A DNA stretch of 64,000 nt. It comes from Ferdinandcohnia sp047238305. Its GTDB lineage: Bacteria; Bacillota; Bacilli; Bacillales; Bacillaceae_L. Below the pieces are notes generated by a model. That model did not search any database and was not told the origin of the DNA. It worked only from the letters and a program-made list of their open reading frames with translations. Positions 8,329 through 16,743 of this stretch are shown here, one piece after another. Position 1 is the first letter of the stretch; each line of letters opens with the position of its first letter. Location of the stretch: positions 4,154,001-4,218,000 of the forward strand of contig NZ_JBDFMO010000001.1 in assembly GCF_047238305.1 (NCBI RefSeq), given 5' to 3'. The position numbers and the translations under genes are program-made.

Positions 8329-9708
8329 TTAAACAAGATAGCCCATAAAAAAGGTTGCTAATCCAAAATAAATTAAAATACTAATAATGTCATTAATTGT
8401 GGTGATAAAAGGTCCCGACGCAACTGCAGGGTCTACTTTTAACCGATGCATAAGTAACGGCACAAGTGCACCAGCAAGAGTTGCTACAATTAATGTAATA
8501 AAAATTGAAAATCCAACTAATAATCCTAGAAAAAAATCACCTTTCCAAAAATAAACAACGAACATTATTACCGTTCCACAAACAGCCCCAGTTATTACAC
8601 CTGTCCCGGCTTCTCTCAGGATTAAAAGCCATTTATTTTCTTCTTCATCCTCACCAATCGCTATTCGACGAACAGCAACAGCCAATGCCTGTGTTCCAGT
8701 ATTCCCTGCCATACCTGCAATTAACGGAATAAAAACAGCTAAAATGGCAACTTGATCTAAAGTTGCTTCAAATCGTCCAATAAGGCTTGCTGTCATCATT
8801 CCAAGGAAAGATAAAATAATCAGCCAAGGCAATCTCTTTTTAGCAGATGTAAAAATATTTTTATCAGCAGAATCCACATCTGAAATACCCGCAAGTTTTG
8901 AGTAATCATCAGATGCCTCTTCATCAATAACATCAATAATGTCGTCTACCGTAATAATCCCCAATAAATGATTTTGAAAATCGATAACAGGCACCGCTAA
9001 GAAATTATAGTCCCTCATCTTTCTTGCGACTTCTTCTTGATCCTCACTAACAGACACAGATACTACTCGGTCATTCATGATGTCAAGAATCATTGTGTCA
9101 TCATCACTTACAAGCAAATCACGGATAGAAATGACACCGACTAGTCGTTTTTCTTCATCGATTACATACACATAATAAATCGTTTCAGCACGAGGAGCTT
9201 CTTTCTTTAAGATGTACATGGCTGATTTTACGGTTTGATTAGCATGTATCGCGATAAATTCGGTAGTCATAATACTACCTGCCGTATATTCCTCATAATG
9301 AAGAAGCTGTTTTATTTCCCCCGCAGCTTCATCATCCATTATTGTCAAATAGCTTGCGACCTGTTCCTTGTTTAATTCATTTAATACGTCAACTGCATCG
9401 TCCGCATACATTTGTGAAAGCATATCCGCGACAAAAGTTGGGTCCATCTCTGATAAAAGCTCTTCATATTCATTCTCATCAATTTCAAGGTTTTCGAAAA
9501 CCTCAGCCATTTCTGTTGGTGATAAAAAAAGATATACGCGCATTCTAGCATCTTTTGGTAACTTTGCATAGAATTTTGATCTTTCATATGGATGAATTTC
9601 TAAGAATTTGGCGCGGAATTCGTCGATATTCTCATTTTCAAGAGCTACCAGCAATTGTTCAGTTTCTAATTGTTGTTGTTCTTTTTCATTTACTTCATGT
9701 TGTAACAT
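8329..9708 (-). CDS. mgtE: Magnesium transporter MgtE
   Basis: 459 aa, the normal MgtE length. The start is ATG at 9708, set after a G-rich ribosome site; a longer reading would add 46 unrelated residues. Domains in order: acidic helical MgtE-N superhelix (about 20-130), a pair of CBS domains (about 135-255, with LVGVISIRDLL and LLGIITVDDIID) that sense cytosolic Mg2+, the plug helix, and five membrane helices (about 285-459). PLIAGMAGNTGTQALAV carries the conserved pore region and a second signature is in VDPAVASGPFITTINDI. Mg2+ channel in the cell membrane. No M-box riboswitch was recognised upstream. Confidence 0.95.
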   Translation of the reverse strand: MLQHEVNEKEQQQLETEQLLVALENENIDEFRAKFLEIHPYERSKFYAKLPKDARMRVYLFLSPTEMAEVFENLEIDENEYEELLSEMDPTFVADMLSQMYADDAVDVLNELNKEQVASYLTIMDDEAAGEIKQLLHYEEYTAGSIMTTEFIAIHANQTVKSAMYILKKEAPRAETIYYVYVIDEEKRLVGVISIRDLLVSDDDTMILDIMNDRVVSVSVSEDQEEVARKMRDYNFLAVPVIDFQNHLLGIITVDDIIDVIDEEASDDYSKLAGISDVDSADKNIFTSAKKRLPWLIILSFLGMMTASLIGRFEATLDQVAILAVFIPLIAGMAGNTGTQALAVAVRRIAIGEDEEENKWLLILREAGTGVITGAVCGTVIMFVVYFWKGDFFLGLLVGFSIFITLIVATLAGALVPLLMHRLKVDPAVASGPFITTINDIISILIYFGLATFFMGYLV

Positions 9709-9870
9709 GTTCTTCCCCCCCTTACAACTGAAAAACAAAATCTTAACATACATTTGGCAAAAATGTAACATACGACCATTTACTTTTTGTGGCAATTTGT
9801 ATATCATTAATTTTTTAGTTTGCTCGATATAATGATTTGCAATCACTCTAAAATAAGCTAAGATAGAATT

Positions 9871-9905
9871 GGCTCACGAAAAATGCGCTAGGCGCTCGTG
9901 GAGCT
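9871..9905. repeat. Nested GC-rich hairpin in the mgtE / SEDS divergent region
   Basis: Outer arms GCTCACGA and TCGTGGAGC pair with one bulge, and an inner hairpin is GCGC-TAG-GCGC (9885-9895). On the minus strand the inner stem is followed by five T and would sit in the mgtE leader. The sequence resembles dispersed CTCCAGCGCCTAG-type intergenic repeats that I recall from Bacillaceae genomes. Function unknown. Confidence 0.45.
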
Positions 9906-9932
9906 GGACTTTAATTTTTAAAATACTGGATA

Positions 9933-9961
9933 TTGAATAAATACCCTGTTTTCTATGATAT
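9933..9961 (+). promoter_or_regulatory. Candidate sigma-A promoter of the SEDS gene
   Basis: TTGAAT (9933) and TGATAT (9956) are separated by 17 bases, about 30 bases upstream of the start codon. Seen by eye only. Confidence 0.45.
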
Positions 9962-9995
9962 AAAACTCGTGCCTGATTAGAAAGGATTTTTATTC

Positions 9996-11171
9996 ATGAA
10001 TAAAGAAAATACTCCTCAAAAAATTGACTATACATTGTTGTTTATTTTATTTCTCATGGCCATCGTTAGTGCCATCGCAATTCAAAGTGCACAGCCTTTT
10101 TTACCAGAAAAGCTTAAAAATATAAATTTCGCAGCCCAACAACTTCAATGGTATGTGATTGGAATTGTCGCCATCATCGGGACAATGGTTATTGATTTTG
10201 ACCGTTTTAAAATGATCTCCTGGTATTTATATGGATTCGGGATGGTATTATTATTTGGTCTTTTTGTTGAAAAATATATTGTTGACATCCCCTTTGCCTC
10301 AAAAGTTAAAGGTGCAACAAGCTGGTACAACTTTGGTTTCGCAAGCTTTCAACCATCTGAACTAATGAAGATTATTATCATCATTGTATTAAGTAAGATT
10401 ATTGCGGATCATCGTGAAAAATATCCGATTAATACGGTTAAGGATGATCTTCTTCTTATTGGTAAGATTTTACTAGCGTCTGCCCCACCGATTGGTTTTT
10501 TAGTGTTACAGCCGGATATGGGGATGACCATGGTCTTTATGTCAATCATTGCGACAATGATTCTTGTTGCAGGTATTAAATGGAGAATTATTTTTGCAGG
10601 CGTATTTTCAGCTGTTTTTGCAATCTCATTAGGTGTTTTCCTATACTTCAACTTTCCAGACTTTTTCTTTAAGTACATTATAGAGGACTACCAGATGAGC
10701 CGTTTTTATGGCTGGCTCTCTCCTTTTGCTACTGCCAGTAACGAGGGCCACCAATTAGTCCGTTCGTTATTGGCCATCGGGTCTGGTCAGTTACACGGCA
10801 AAGGTTATCAGGAATCAGAGGTTTCCATTCCTGAAGGACACACCGATTTTATTTTTGCCGTGGTTGCTGAGCAATTTGGATTCATTGGAACAAGTATTAT
10901 TATTTCCTTATTCTTCTTATTAATCTATCGAATGATTCATATTGCACTAGAAAGTCACGATCCATATGGCAGTTACTTATGTGCTGGTGTGATTGGAATG
11001 ATCACTTTCCAAGTATTCCAAAACGTTGGAATGACAGTCGGAATCCTACCAATCACTGGTCTTCCATTACCGTTTATTAGCTATGGCGGTAGTTCCCTTG
11101 CCACCTATATGATTGCTATTGGAATTGTACTAAATGTTCGTTCAAGAACGAAGAAGTTTATGTTTGACTAA
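9996..11171 (+). CDS. FtsW/RodA/SpoVE (SEDS) family peptidoglycan polymerase
   Basis: 391 aa with about ten membrane segments. SEDS signatures: FQPSELMK (about 115-122), PEGHTDFIFAVVAEQFGF (about 279-296, with the catalytic aspartate in HTDF), and LPLPFISYGGSS (about 358-369). These proteins polymerise lipid II into glycan strands, working with a class B PBP. The length and short N-terminus fit a RodA-type elongation or sporulation paralogue better than division FtsW. No partner PBP gene is adjacent. Start ATG at 9996 after AAAGGA. Own terminator at 11183-11231. Confidence 0.9.
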   Translation: MNKENTPQKIDYTLLFILFLMAIVSAIAIQSAQPFLPEKLKNINFAAQQLQWYVIGIVAIIGTMVIDFDRFKMISWYLYGFGMVLLFGLFVEKYIVDIPFASKVKGATSWYNFGFASFQPSELMKIIIIIVLSKIIADHREKYPINTVKDDLLLIGKILLASAPPIGFLVLQPDMGMTMVFMSIIATMILVAGIKWRIIFAGVFSAVFAISLGVFLYFNFPDFFFKYIIEDYQMSRFYGWLSPFATASNEGHQLVRSLLAIGSGQLHGKGYQESEVSIPEGHTDFIFAVVAEQFGFIGTSIIISLFFLLIYRMIHIALESHDPYGSYLCAGVIGMITFQVFQNVGMTVGILPITGLPLPFISYGGSSLATYMIAIGIVLNVRSRTKKFMFD

Positions 11172-11182
11172 AACTAGAAATA

Positions 11183-11231
11183 AAATCACGTTATTCTTCT
11201 TATAATAGTTGAGGAGTAACGTGATTTTTTT
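11183..11231 (+). terminator. Intrinsic terminator of the SEDS gene
   Basis: AAATCACGTTA (11183-11193) pairs perfectly with TAACGTGATTT (11217-11227), followed by a T-run. The loop is 23 bases. It ends just before the prpE ribosome site. Confidence 0.85.
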
Positions 11232-11248
11232 GTAGAGAGGTGCTATTG

Positions 11249-11986
11249 ATGAAAATAGATGTAATCGGTGATATTCATGGTTGTTATCAGGAATTTAAAG
11301 AATTAACGACGAAACTTGATTATTCGTGGGAAACTGGGATACCAATACATAATGACCGTCTCCTAGCATTTGTAGGAGACTTAACAGATCGTGGTTCAGA
11401 ATCATTAAAGGTGATTGAAACTGTGTACAAGCTCGTTGTTCAGGAGAAAAAAGCCTATTATGTACCAGGCAATCATTGTAATAAGCTATATCGATTTCTG
11501 CTCGGAAATAAAGTCCAGGCCACACATGGATTGGAAACAACCGTGGCTGAATTTGAAGCTTTAGATAAAAAGAAACAAGAATCGGTCCGAAGTCAGTTTA
11601 TTGAGTTGTATGAAATGGCCCCTCTTTATGAAAGATTGGATGATGGAAAATTGGTCATTGCCCATGCAGGCATTCGTGAGGATTATATTGGGCGCAATGA
11701 TAAAAAGGTAAAAACCTTTGTGTTGTATGGGGATATTACAGGCAAAAACAACCCTGATGGAACACCGGAAAGACGTGATTGGGCAAAGCTATATAAGGGC
11801 ACATCATGGATTGTGTATGGTCACACGCCAGTAAAGGAACCACGATGGGTAAATCATACAGTGAATATTGATACCGGTTGCGTGTTTGGTGGAAGCTTAA
11901 CAGCATTAAAGTATCCGGAGATGGAGACTGTTTCGGTGCGTTCGACTATGCCGCTCGTGTCAGAGAAGTTTCGGGAATTTGGGTGA
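11249..11986 (+). CDS. prpE: PrpE: bis(5'-nucleosyl)-tetraphosphatase / Ser-Thr phosphatase family
   Basis: 245 aa, the size of B. subtilis PrpE. Metallophosphatase motifs: GDIHGC (about 6-11), GDLTDRGS (about 43-50), GNHCNKLYR (about 76-84), HAGI and YGHTP towards the C-terminus. PrpE proteins hydrolyse diadenosine tetraphosphate and have been tied to spore germination in B. subtilis. Start ATG at 11249 is 6 bases after AGAGAGGTG; a GTG nine bases earlier overlaps that site. It converges on rluD across a 53-bp repeat array that begins immediately after its stop codon. Confidence 0.93.
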   Translation: MKIDVIGDIHGCYQEFKELTTKLDYSWETGIPIHNDRLLAFVGDLTDRGSESLKVIETVYKLVVQEKKAYYVPGNHCNKLYRFLLGNKVQATHGLETTVAEFEALDKKKQESVRSQFIELYEMAPLYERLDDGKLVIAHAGIREDYIGRNDKKVKTFVLYGDITGKNNPDGTPERRDWAKLYKGTSWIVYGHTPVKEPRWVNHTVNIDTGCVFGGSLTALKYPEMETVSVRSTMPLVSEKFREFG

Positions 11987-12350
11987 GTGGTATGGACTCA
12001 TCTGAGGGACACCAACCTCCTGATTTCTGGATTTTGGTGACACTCCAGGTCGATTCAAGTGACATCAACTTCCTAATTTCTGGATTTCAATGGCACTCCA
12101 AGTTAATTCCAGTGTCACCAACTTCCTAATTTCTGGATTTCGGCGACACTCCAATCCAATTCAAGTGACACCATCTTCCTAATTTCTGGATTCCGGCGAC
12201 ACTCCAATCCAATTCAAGTGACACCATCTTCCTAATTTCTGGATTCCGGCGACACTCCAAGTCAATCCAAGTGGCATCAACATCCTAATTTCTGGATTCC
12301 CATGCACCTCCAGCCCGTTTCAAGTTACTCAAACAACCTAATAGGTGAAG
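11987..12350. repeat. 53-bp tandem repeat array 1 between prpE and rluD
   Basis: Units start near 12039, 12092, 12145, 12198 and 12251, exactly 53 bases apart, with a half unit before and a decayed unit from 12304. A typical unit has CACTCCA, then about ten variable bases, AGTGACACCA, TTCCTAATTTCTGGATT and GGCG. CACT/AGTG and TCC/GGA arms can form two short stems per unit. No credible gene lies in it; short open frames there are products of the repeat. Confidence 0.9.
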
Positions 12351-12382
12351 ATAACGCAACTCCATGAATGCCACCTCAACAC

Positions 12383-12409
12383 AAAAGCGACCTCACAAGG
12401 TCGCTTTTT
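12383..12409. terminator. Bidirectional terminator overlapping the rluD stop codon
   Basis: AAGCGACCT (12385-12393) and AGGTCGCTT (12398-12406) form a 9-bp stem with a 4-base loop, with T-runs on both strands. It serves rluD and transcription arriving from prpE through the repeat array. Confidence 0.85.
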
Positions 12410-13292
12410 CCAATAACTCTTTCATATCTTCCGGTAATTCTGCATAAAAGGCTACCTCTTTTTTATACATGGGATGCCAAAAATGAAGTTCTCGGCAATG
12501 GAGTGCTTGCCTTCCAATTTCCACAAGTAATCCCCCATACAAATCATCACCTACAATCGGATGACCAAGATGTGAAAGATGAACGCGAATCTGGTGGGTT
12601 CTCCCAGTCTCAAGCTGAAGCAGCACATGTGTGCAATTTCGAAACTTCTCAATGACCTTAAAATGAGTAACAGCCCTCTGGCCATCTTCACGCACTTGGC
12701 GTTCAATAATGCTATCATCCTTCCGTCCAATTGGGGCATCTATCGTACCAGAATCCATTTCTAATTCACCATGTACCACGGCTTCATATGTCCTCTTCAA
12801 TCTTCCAGCCTTTTGTTGCTGTGATAAAAGATGGTGGATATGGCGATGCTTTGCAACGAGCAGCAACCCAGATGTGTCACGATCCAGGCGATTGACTAAA
12901 TGAACCGTCACATCAAGACCTGCTGATTGGTAATAATATAAGAGCGCATTTGCTAAGCTTCGGGTCGGGCTCTCCCTGGATGGAATTGATTGCTGGTATG
13001 GTGCTTTGTTCACAACCAATACATAAGGATCCTCATACACAATCTGTAAAGGTAGATTCTCAGGCTTTAACTCTTGGGAAGGTTTTTCCGGTGGAAACAC
13101 CACTTTGAGAACCTCGCCTTCGATTAAAGGATGTCGAACTGTAACAGAACGACCATTTATAAAAATCCCGCCACCTGCGAACTTGATATCAGTAAGGGCC
13201 GTTTTTGATATACTCTGTTCTTTTAAAAACTCTCTAACTAGTTTTCCAGTATCTTGTGAAGATACCGTCCATTCCAATGTAAAAGCATCCAC
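12393..13292 (-). CDS. yjbO: RluA/RluD-family pseudouridine synthase (YjbO)
   Basis: 299 aa. The N-terminal S4-like region (about 15-75) includes FINGRSV; the catalytic domain carries VNRLDRDTSGLLLVAK (about 133-148) with the catalytic aspartate, and ETGRTHQIRVHLSHLGHPIVGD in the C-terminal third. The family isomerises uridine in 23S rRNA or tRNA; the exact site is not deducible. Start GTG at 13292; the upstream GGAAGGG spacing is loose, so the start is moderately certain. Last gene of a minus-strand operon yjbL-relQ-nadK-yjbO. Confidence 0.92.
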   Translation of the reverse strand: MDAFTLEWTVSSQDTGKLVREFLKEQSISKTALTDIKFAGGGIFINGRSVTVRHPLIEGEVLKVVFPPEKPSQELKPENLPLQIVYEDPYVLVVNKAPYQQSIPSRESPTRSLANALLYYYQSAGLDVTVHLVNRLDRDTSGLLLVAKHRHIHHLLSQQQKAGRLKRTYEAVVHGELEMDSGTIDAPIGRKDDSIIERQVREDGQRAVTHFKVIEKFRNCTHVLLQLETGRTHQIRVHLSHLGHPIVGDDLYGGLLVEIGRQALHCRELHFWHPMYKKEVAFYAELPEDMKELLEKATL

Positions 13293-13357
13293 AGTCCTAT
13301 ATCCCTTCCATTTGTCCAGCTATGGCTCGCAGCAATTAGCAAGACTCCGCATTTCAA

Positions 13358-14152
13358 CTAATCCGAAATAAACGAATCACGAACCCTTTTCCAAAATGGG
13401 AAAGGGCGAAAACGAGCAAAGCGTACTTTTTCAGGAGCTACGCGGCATTGAATGGATTTAACATCTTTGTGTAAAAGCGTTAAATGGTCAATTGTAATGT
13501 GGAAATCGACATCATTCACTGGTTTCATGACAATCGTATGATGGTTCGGTAATATTAACGGTGAACCAACCGTACGAAATACACGATTATTAATTGAAGC
13601 CATTTCTGCAACCTGAATTGCCTCAATCGATGGATGTAAAATCGCGCCACCGAGCGCTTTATTATATGCAGTACTTCCTGAAGGTGTCGAAATACATAGT
13701 CCATCCCCGCGAAACGTTTCAAAAAGCTGTCCTTTAATTTCAAGGTCCATCACAAGTGAACCCTCTACACTCTTTACCGTACATTCATTTAATGCAAGAT
13801 ATCTCGATTCCCGTCCCCCGTTAATATAGCGAATATACACCTCAAGTAATGGATATTCGACAACCTGATAAGGTGTTTTGGCAATGGCGATGACTAGTTT
13901 CTCTATTTCTTCTGGAACCCAATCTGCATAAAACCCAAGATGGCCTGTGTGGATACCAACAAAAGCTGTTTTATCTAACCGGCTGCGGTAGCGGTGAAAG
14001 GCATATAAAAGGGTTCCATCTCCTCCGACAGTTACGACAATATCTGGTTGATCCTCGTCATATGTGAGCCCGAAGTCCATTAAATATGTTCTTATCTTTT
14101 GCATTAATGTATTCGAGTTCGAGTCACCTCTCGAAGTTACAGCAAATTTCAT
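13358..14152 (-). CDS. nadK: NAD kinase
   Basis: Phosphorylates NAD+ to NADP+. 264 aa, usual for Bacillus NadK (YjbN/PpnKA). The diacylglycerol-kinase-like motif GGDGTLLYAFH lies at about 43-53. The NAD-binding LNECTV and the glycine-rich GDGLCISTPSGSTAYNKALGG (written here as two overlapping motifs, GDGLCIST and TPSGSTAYN) lie mid-protein. Start ATG at 14152 after AGGGTG. It follows relQ by 17 bases, so alarmone synthesis and NADP supply are co-transcribed, as in B. subtilis. Confidence 0.95.
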   Translation of the reverse strand: MKFAVTSRGDSNSNTLMQKIRTYLMDFGLTYDEDQPDIVVTVGGDGTLLYAFHRYRSRLDKTAFVGIHTGHLGFYADWVPEEIEKLVIAIAKTPYQVVEYPLLEVYIRYINGGRESRYLALNECTVKSVEGSLVMDLEIKGQLFETFRGDGLCISTPSGSTAYNKALGGAILHPSIEAIQVAEMASINNRVFRTVGSPLILPNHHTIVMKPVNDVDFHITIDHLTLLHKDVKSIQCRVAPEKVRFARFRPFPFWKRVRDSFISD

Positions 14153-14169
14153 ATTTTACACCCTATCTA

Positions 14170-14811
14170 TTAAGATTTAGCAGAATCCTTGTTATCCGTT
14201 TTTCGAGAAAAAATAGCTTGTGCTTCTTGGATTTCGCCACGTATTATAGACATCTCTTCGTCAAGAAGAAAAGCAGCCTCGGCCGCACGCTGTAAGCGAT
14301 GCTCAATTTCTTCAGGAAATCTGCCTTTATATTTGTAGTTCAAAGAATGTTCGATCGTTGCCCAAAAGTTCATTGCAAGAGTGCGAACCTGTATTTCTAC
14401 TAAAATTTTCTTCTCACCATCAATGGTTTGAACAGGATACTGGATCACGAGATGGTATGAGCGGTATCCACTTTCTTTCTTTTGTGAAATATAGTCACGT
14501 TCTTCAATGATTTCTAAATCATTTCGCATCCGTAATAATTCAACAACCCACTTGATATCATCTACAAACTGACACATCATTCGCAAGCCTGCGATGTCTT
14601 GCATCTCCTCTTCGATTTTATCGAGCGGAATGTTTTTCTTCATTGCTTTATCCAAAATACTAGGGATGGGCTTTACTCTTCCTGTTACAAATTCAATTGG
14701 GGAATGGGTACCTTGCATTTCGAATTGAGTTCTCATTCCTTTAAGCTTTATTTTCAGCTCATCAACAGCTTGCTTGTAAGGAGCAAAAAAAAGATCCCAG
14801 TCTTTACTCAT
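14170..14811 (-). CDS. relQ: Small alarmone synthetase RelQ (SAS1, YjbM)
   Basis: Transfers pyrophosphate from ATP to GDP or GTP, giving (p)ppGpp. 213 aa, with only the synthetase domain and no hydrolase, TGS or ACT domain, as expected for RelQ. Motifs: EFVTGRVKPIPSILDK (about 40-55), DIAGLRMMCQF, ESGYRSYH, and EIQVRTLAMNFWATIEHSL with the catalytic glutamate. A helical C-terminal tail follows. Start ATG at 14811 after GGGGGA. Second gene of the operon. Confidence 0.95.
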   Translation of the reverse strand: MSKDWDLFFAPYKQAVDELKIKLKGMRTQFEMQGTHSPIEFVTGRVKPIPSILDKAMKKNIPLDKIEEEMQDIAGLRMMCQFVDDIKWVVELLRMRNDLEIIEERDYISQKKESGYRSYHLVIQYPVQTIDGEKKILVEIQVRTLAMNFWATIEHSLNYKYKGRFPEEIEHRLQRAAEAAFLLDEEMSIIRGEIQEAQAIFSRKTDNKDSAKS

Positions 14812-14834
14812 GATCGTCCCCCGTTTTTCTAAAC

Positions 14835-15209
14835 TTAGGATAAAAATGTCTTCTCGACAAGTTCGACCATCTCATCTCCATAGTTGGCATTACCTTCAAT
14901 GTTTTGTAAAAGGTACTCCAATTCAGGAATGATATCAATTAGTTCGAGTTCGTCGTCTTCGAGGTGTAAAATAACTTTTTGATTTTCAGAAATAACATTT
15001 TTTAATGATGGCCAGATAGCTGATGGCAAACTCACATATATAAATTCCTGCTCATTTTCAAGCTTGTAAATGAATGCTAATGAATCGGAATCAACCAGCA
15101 TTTGACCGGTGGCACTTAATCCAGCCGTGTCAAAATCTGTATGCTCCGCCTTAAGAACTAACCTGCCGTTAGAATAATTAAATTGACTAATTTCGATATG
15201 CTTCTGCAT
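14835..15209 (-). CDS. yjbL: YjbL, UPF0738 family protein
   Basis: 124 aa of unknown function, matching YjbL in size and position. It is an acidic soluble protein, mostly beta in the first two thirds, ending in an acidic stretch (EDDELELIDIIPELEYLL) with helical character. There is no signal peptide or catalytic motif. Start ATG at 15209 after AAAGGAG. First gene of the operon ending at yjbO and divergent from yjbK; its conserved place before relQ is the only functional hint. Confidence 0.85.
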   Translation of the reverse strand: MQKHIEISQFNYSNGRLVLKAEHTDFDTAGLSATGQMLVDSDSLAFIYKLENEQEFIYVSLPSAIWPSLKNVISENQKVILHLEDDELELIDIIPELEYLLQNIEGNANYGDEMVELVEKTFLS

Positions 15210-15351
15210 CAGTAATCTCCTTTTCTCATTTCCAAATCCACACCTATTTTATCATATGTACATCAATTCGTTAAAGAAACTGCTAACCAATTCCTAAAAA
15301 AGTCACACCTCATGATATAATAAAAACAAATTGTTGAAAAGGACGATGAAG

Positions 15352-15951
15352 ATGTCACAAGAGCTTGAAATTGAATTTAAAAATTTGCTAGAAGAAAATG
15401 AATATCATCGATTACTTTCAGCATTCTCAATTGACGATGAGAAAAAAGTAATCCAAGAAAATTTTTATTTTGATACAGCTCAGTTTTCCTTAAAAAATCA
15501 AGGAGCTGCCCTTCGTATTCGTGAAAAAAAAGGCACCTATACACTTACTCTAAAACAGCCCGTCCGTCGTGGATTACTAGAGACACATCAAGTTTTAACA
15601 GGAGATGAAGCCAAGCAAATGCTTGCTGGTGGTCCTATCATAGGCGGTGAGGTTTCTACCATTTTAAAAACACTCTCTATCAACCCCATGGATGTAACTT
15701 TCTTTGGTTCGCTTAAAACGAAACGAGCTGAAGTCGAATATAAAAATGGCTTACTCGTCTTGGATAAGAGTTACTATTTAAACAAATGCGATTTCGAGGT
15801 AGAATATGAAGTAACAGATGAAGTAATCGGAAAAGAAATTTTTGATGAACTACTCCATCAATACAACATACCCGTTCGCAAAACAGACAATAAAATTCGT
15901 AGATTTTATGATCGAAAAAAACAGCTTCTACTAGGAGAGGAACACAGTTGA
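15352..15951 (+). CDS. yjbK: CYTH-domain protein (YjbK)
   Basis: 199 aa starting at ATG 15352, 8 bases after AAAGGA; earlier in-frame ATG/TTG codons are too close to or overlap that site. The N-terminus has the CYTH signature ELEIEFKN (about 3-10). Further tunnel residues include ALRIREKKGTYTLTLKQP and the closing KIRRFYDRKK. CYTH proteins form a triphosphate-binding tunnel; this group may hydrolyse inorganic triphosphate or bind nucleotides. Overlaps yjbJ by 4 bases, so they are translationally coupled. Confidence 0.9.
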   Translation: MSQELEIEFKNLLEENEYHRLLSAFSIDDEKKVIQENFYFDTAQFSLKNQGAALRIREKKGTYTLTLKQPVRRGLLETHQVLTGDEAKQMLAGGPIIGGEVSTILKTLSINPMDVTFFGSLKTKRAEVEYKNGLLVLDKSYYLNKCDFEVEYEVTDEVIGKEIFDELLHQYNIPVRKTDNKIRRFYDRKKQLLLGEEHS

Positions 15952-16562
15952 AAATAGATTTTAAAGTACTAATGGAACTCCAAGCGTTACGAAATGTTTC
16001 AACAACAAATTCACCGACAACGACTAATGATGGGTCCATTTTTAAGGACATGCTGTTACAGCTGATATCCAATTCATCTAGTGCGCCAACGGAAAGTATT
16101 CGTTCGATGGTTGATCTTTCATCTTTAAATAACAACAGGCATTATATGCCATTAACGATATCGAATCTTCAATCCACGCCTGTATCCAGTAGCTATGAAG
16201 ACTTGATTCAACAGGCAGCACAAAAACATAATGTGGATCCACGTTTAATTAGCTCTGTGATTAAGCACGAGTCCAATTTTAATCCAAATGCGCAAAGCCA
16301 TGCCGGCGCCACTGGCCTTATGCAGTTAATGCCTGCAACTGCAATAGGATTGGGAGTCACTGATATCACAGATCCAGCCCAAAATATTGAAGCAGGTACG
16401 AAATACCTTCGAAATATGCTAGACCGCTATAACGGCAATGTATCACTTGCCTTAGCTGCATATAATGCTGGACCTGGAAATGTTGATAAGTATGGTGGAA
16501 TCCCACCCTTTAAAGAAACACAAAACTATGTAAGAAAAGTAACAGAAACCTATCTCGGATAA
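15948..16562 (+). CDS. yjbJ: Lytic transglycosylase, SLT domain (YjbJ)
   Basis: 204 aa. TTG start at 15948, after GGAGAGG, overlapping the yjbK stop. The first 80 residues are low-complexity linker; the SLT domain occupies about 85-204 with the catalytic glutamate in KHESNFNP, then GATGLMQLMPATA, ALAAYNAGPGNVDKYGG and QNYVRKV. The family cleaves glycan strands to 1,6-anhydro-muropeptides. No signal peptide is evident, so how it reaches the wall is unclear. Confidence 0.9.
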   Translation: MKIDFKVLMELQALRNVSTTNSPTTTNDGSIFKDMLLQLISNSSSAPTESIRSMVDLSSLNNNRHYMPLTISNLQSTPVSSSYEDLIQQAAQKHNVDPRLISSVIKHESNFNPNAQSHAGATGLMQLMPATAIGLGVTDITDPAQNIEAGTKYLRNMLDRYNGNVSLALAAYNAGPGNVDKYGGIPPFKETQNYVRKVTETYLG

Positions 16563-16566
16563 TAAA

Positions 16567-16596
16567 AGTTCTCCCACATCAAAGGGAGAGCTTTTT
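16567..16596 (+). terminator. Intrinsic terminator of yjbK-yjbJ
   Basis: TCTCCC and GGGAGA pair across an 8-base loop, with extra outer pairs, and run into CTTTTT. It lies directly after the yjbJ stop codon. Confidence 0.85.
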
Positions 16597-16743
16597 CATT
16601 TCAAGCAATATTTTATTTCGATTCCATAAATTTCATTTCCCTAAAAAGTGCGCTTTATTTGAGTTAAATCTCGTCCATTGATAAAATGTTAATACATTCA
16701 ACATTTGATATACACTCCTTGAGAGTAGAAAGGGGGTAAGGTC

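Noticed and set aside
9709..9995. M-box magnesium riboswitch in front of mgtE
   Set aside because: I could not find the conserved M-box core; only a nested hairpin is present.
11878..12129. Open frame of 83 codons over the prpE end and repeat array 1
   Set aside because: It overlaps prpE in another frame and continues into tandem repeats; no ribosome site.
16563..16743. Missing or broken yjbI globin gene between yjbJ and spxH
   Set aside because: The 180-base gap holds a terminator and promoter-like sequence only, with no globin remnant; it is simply absent.
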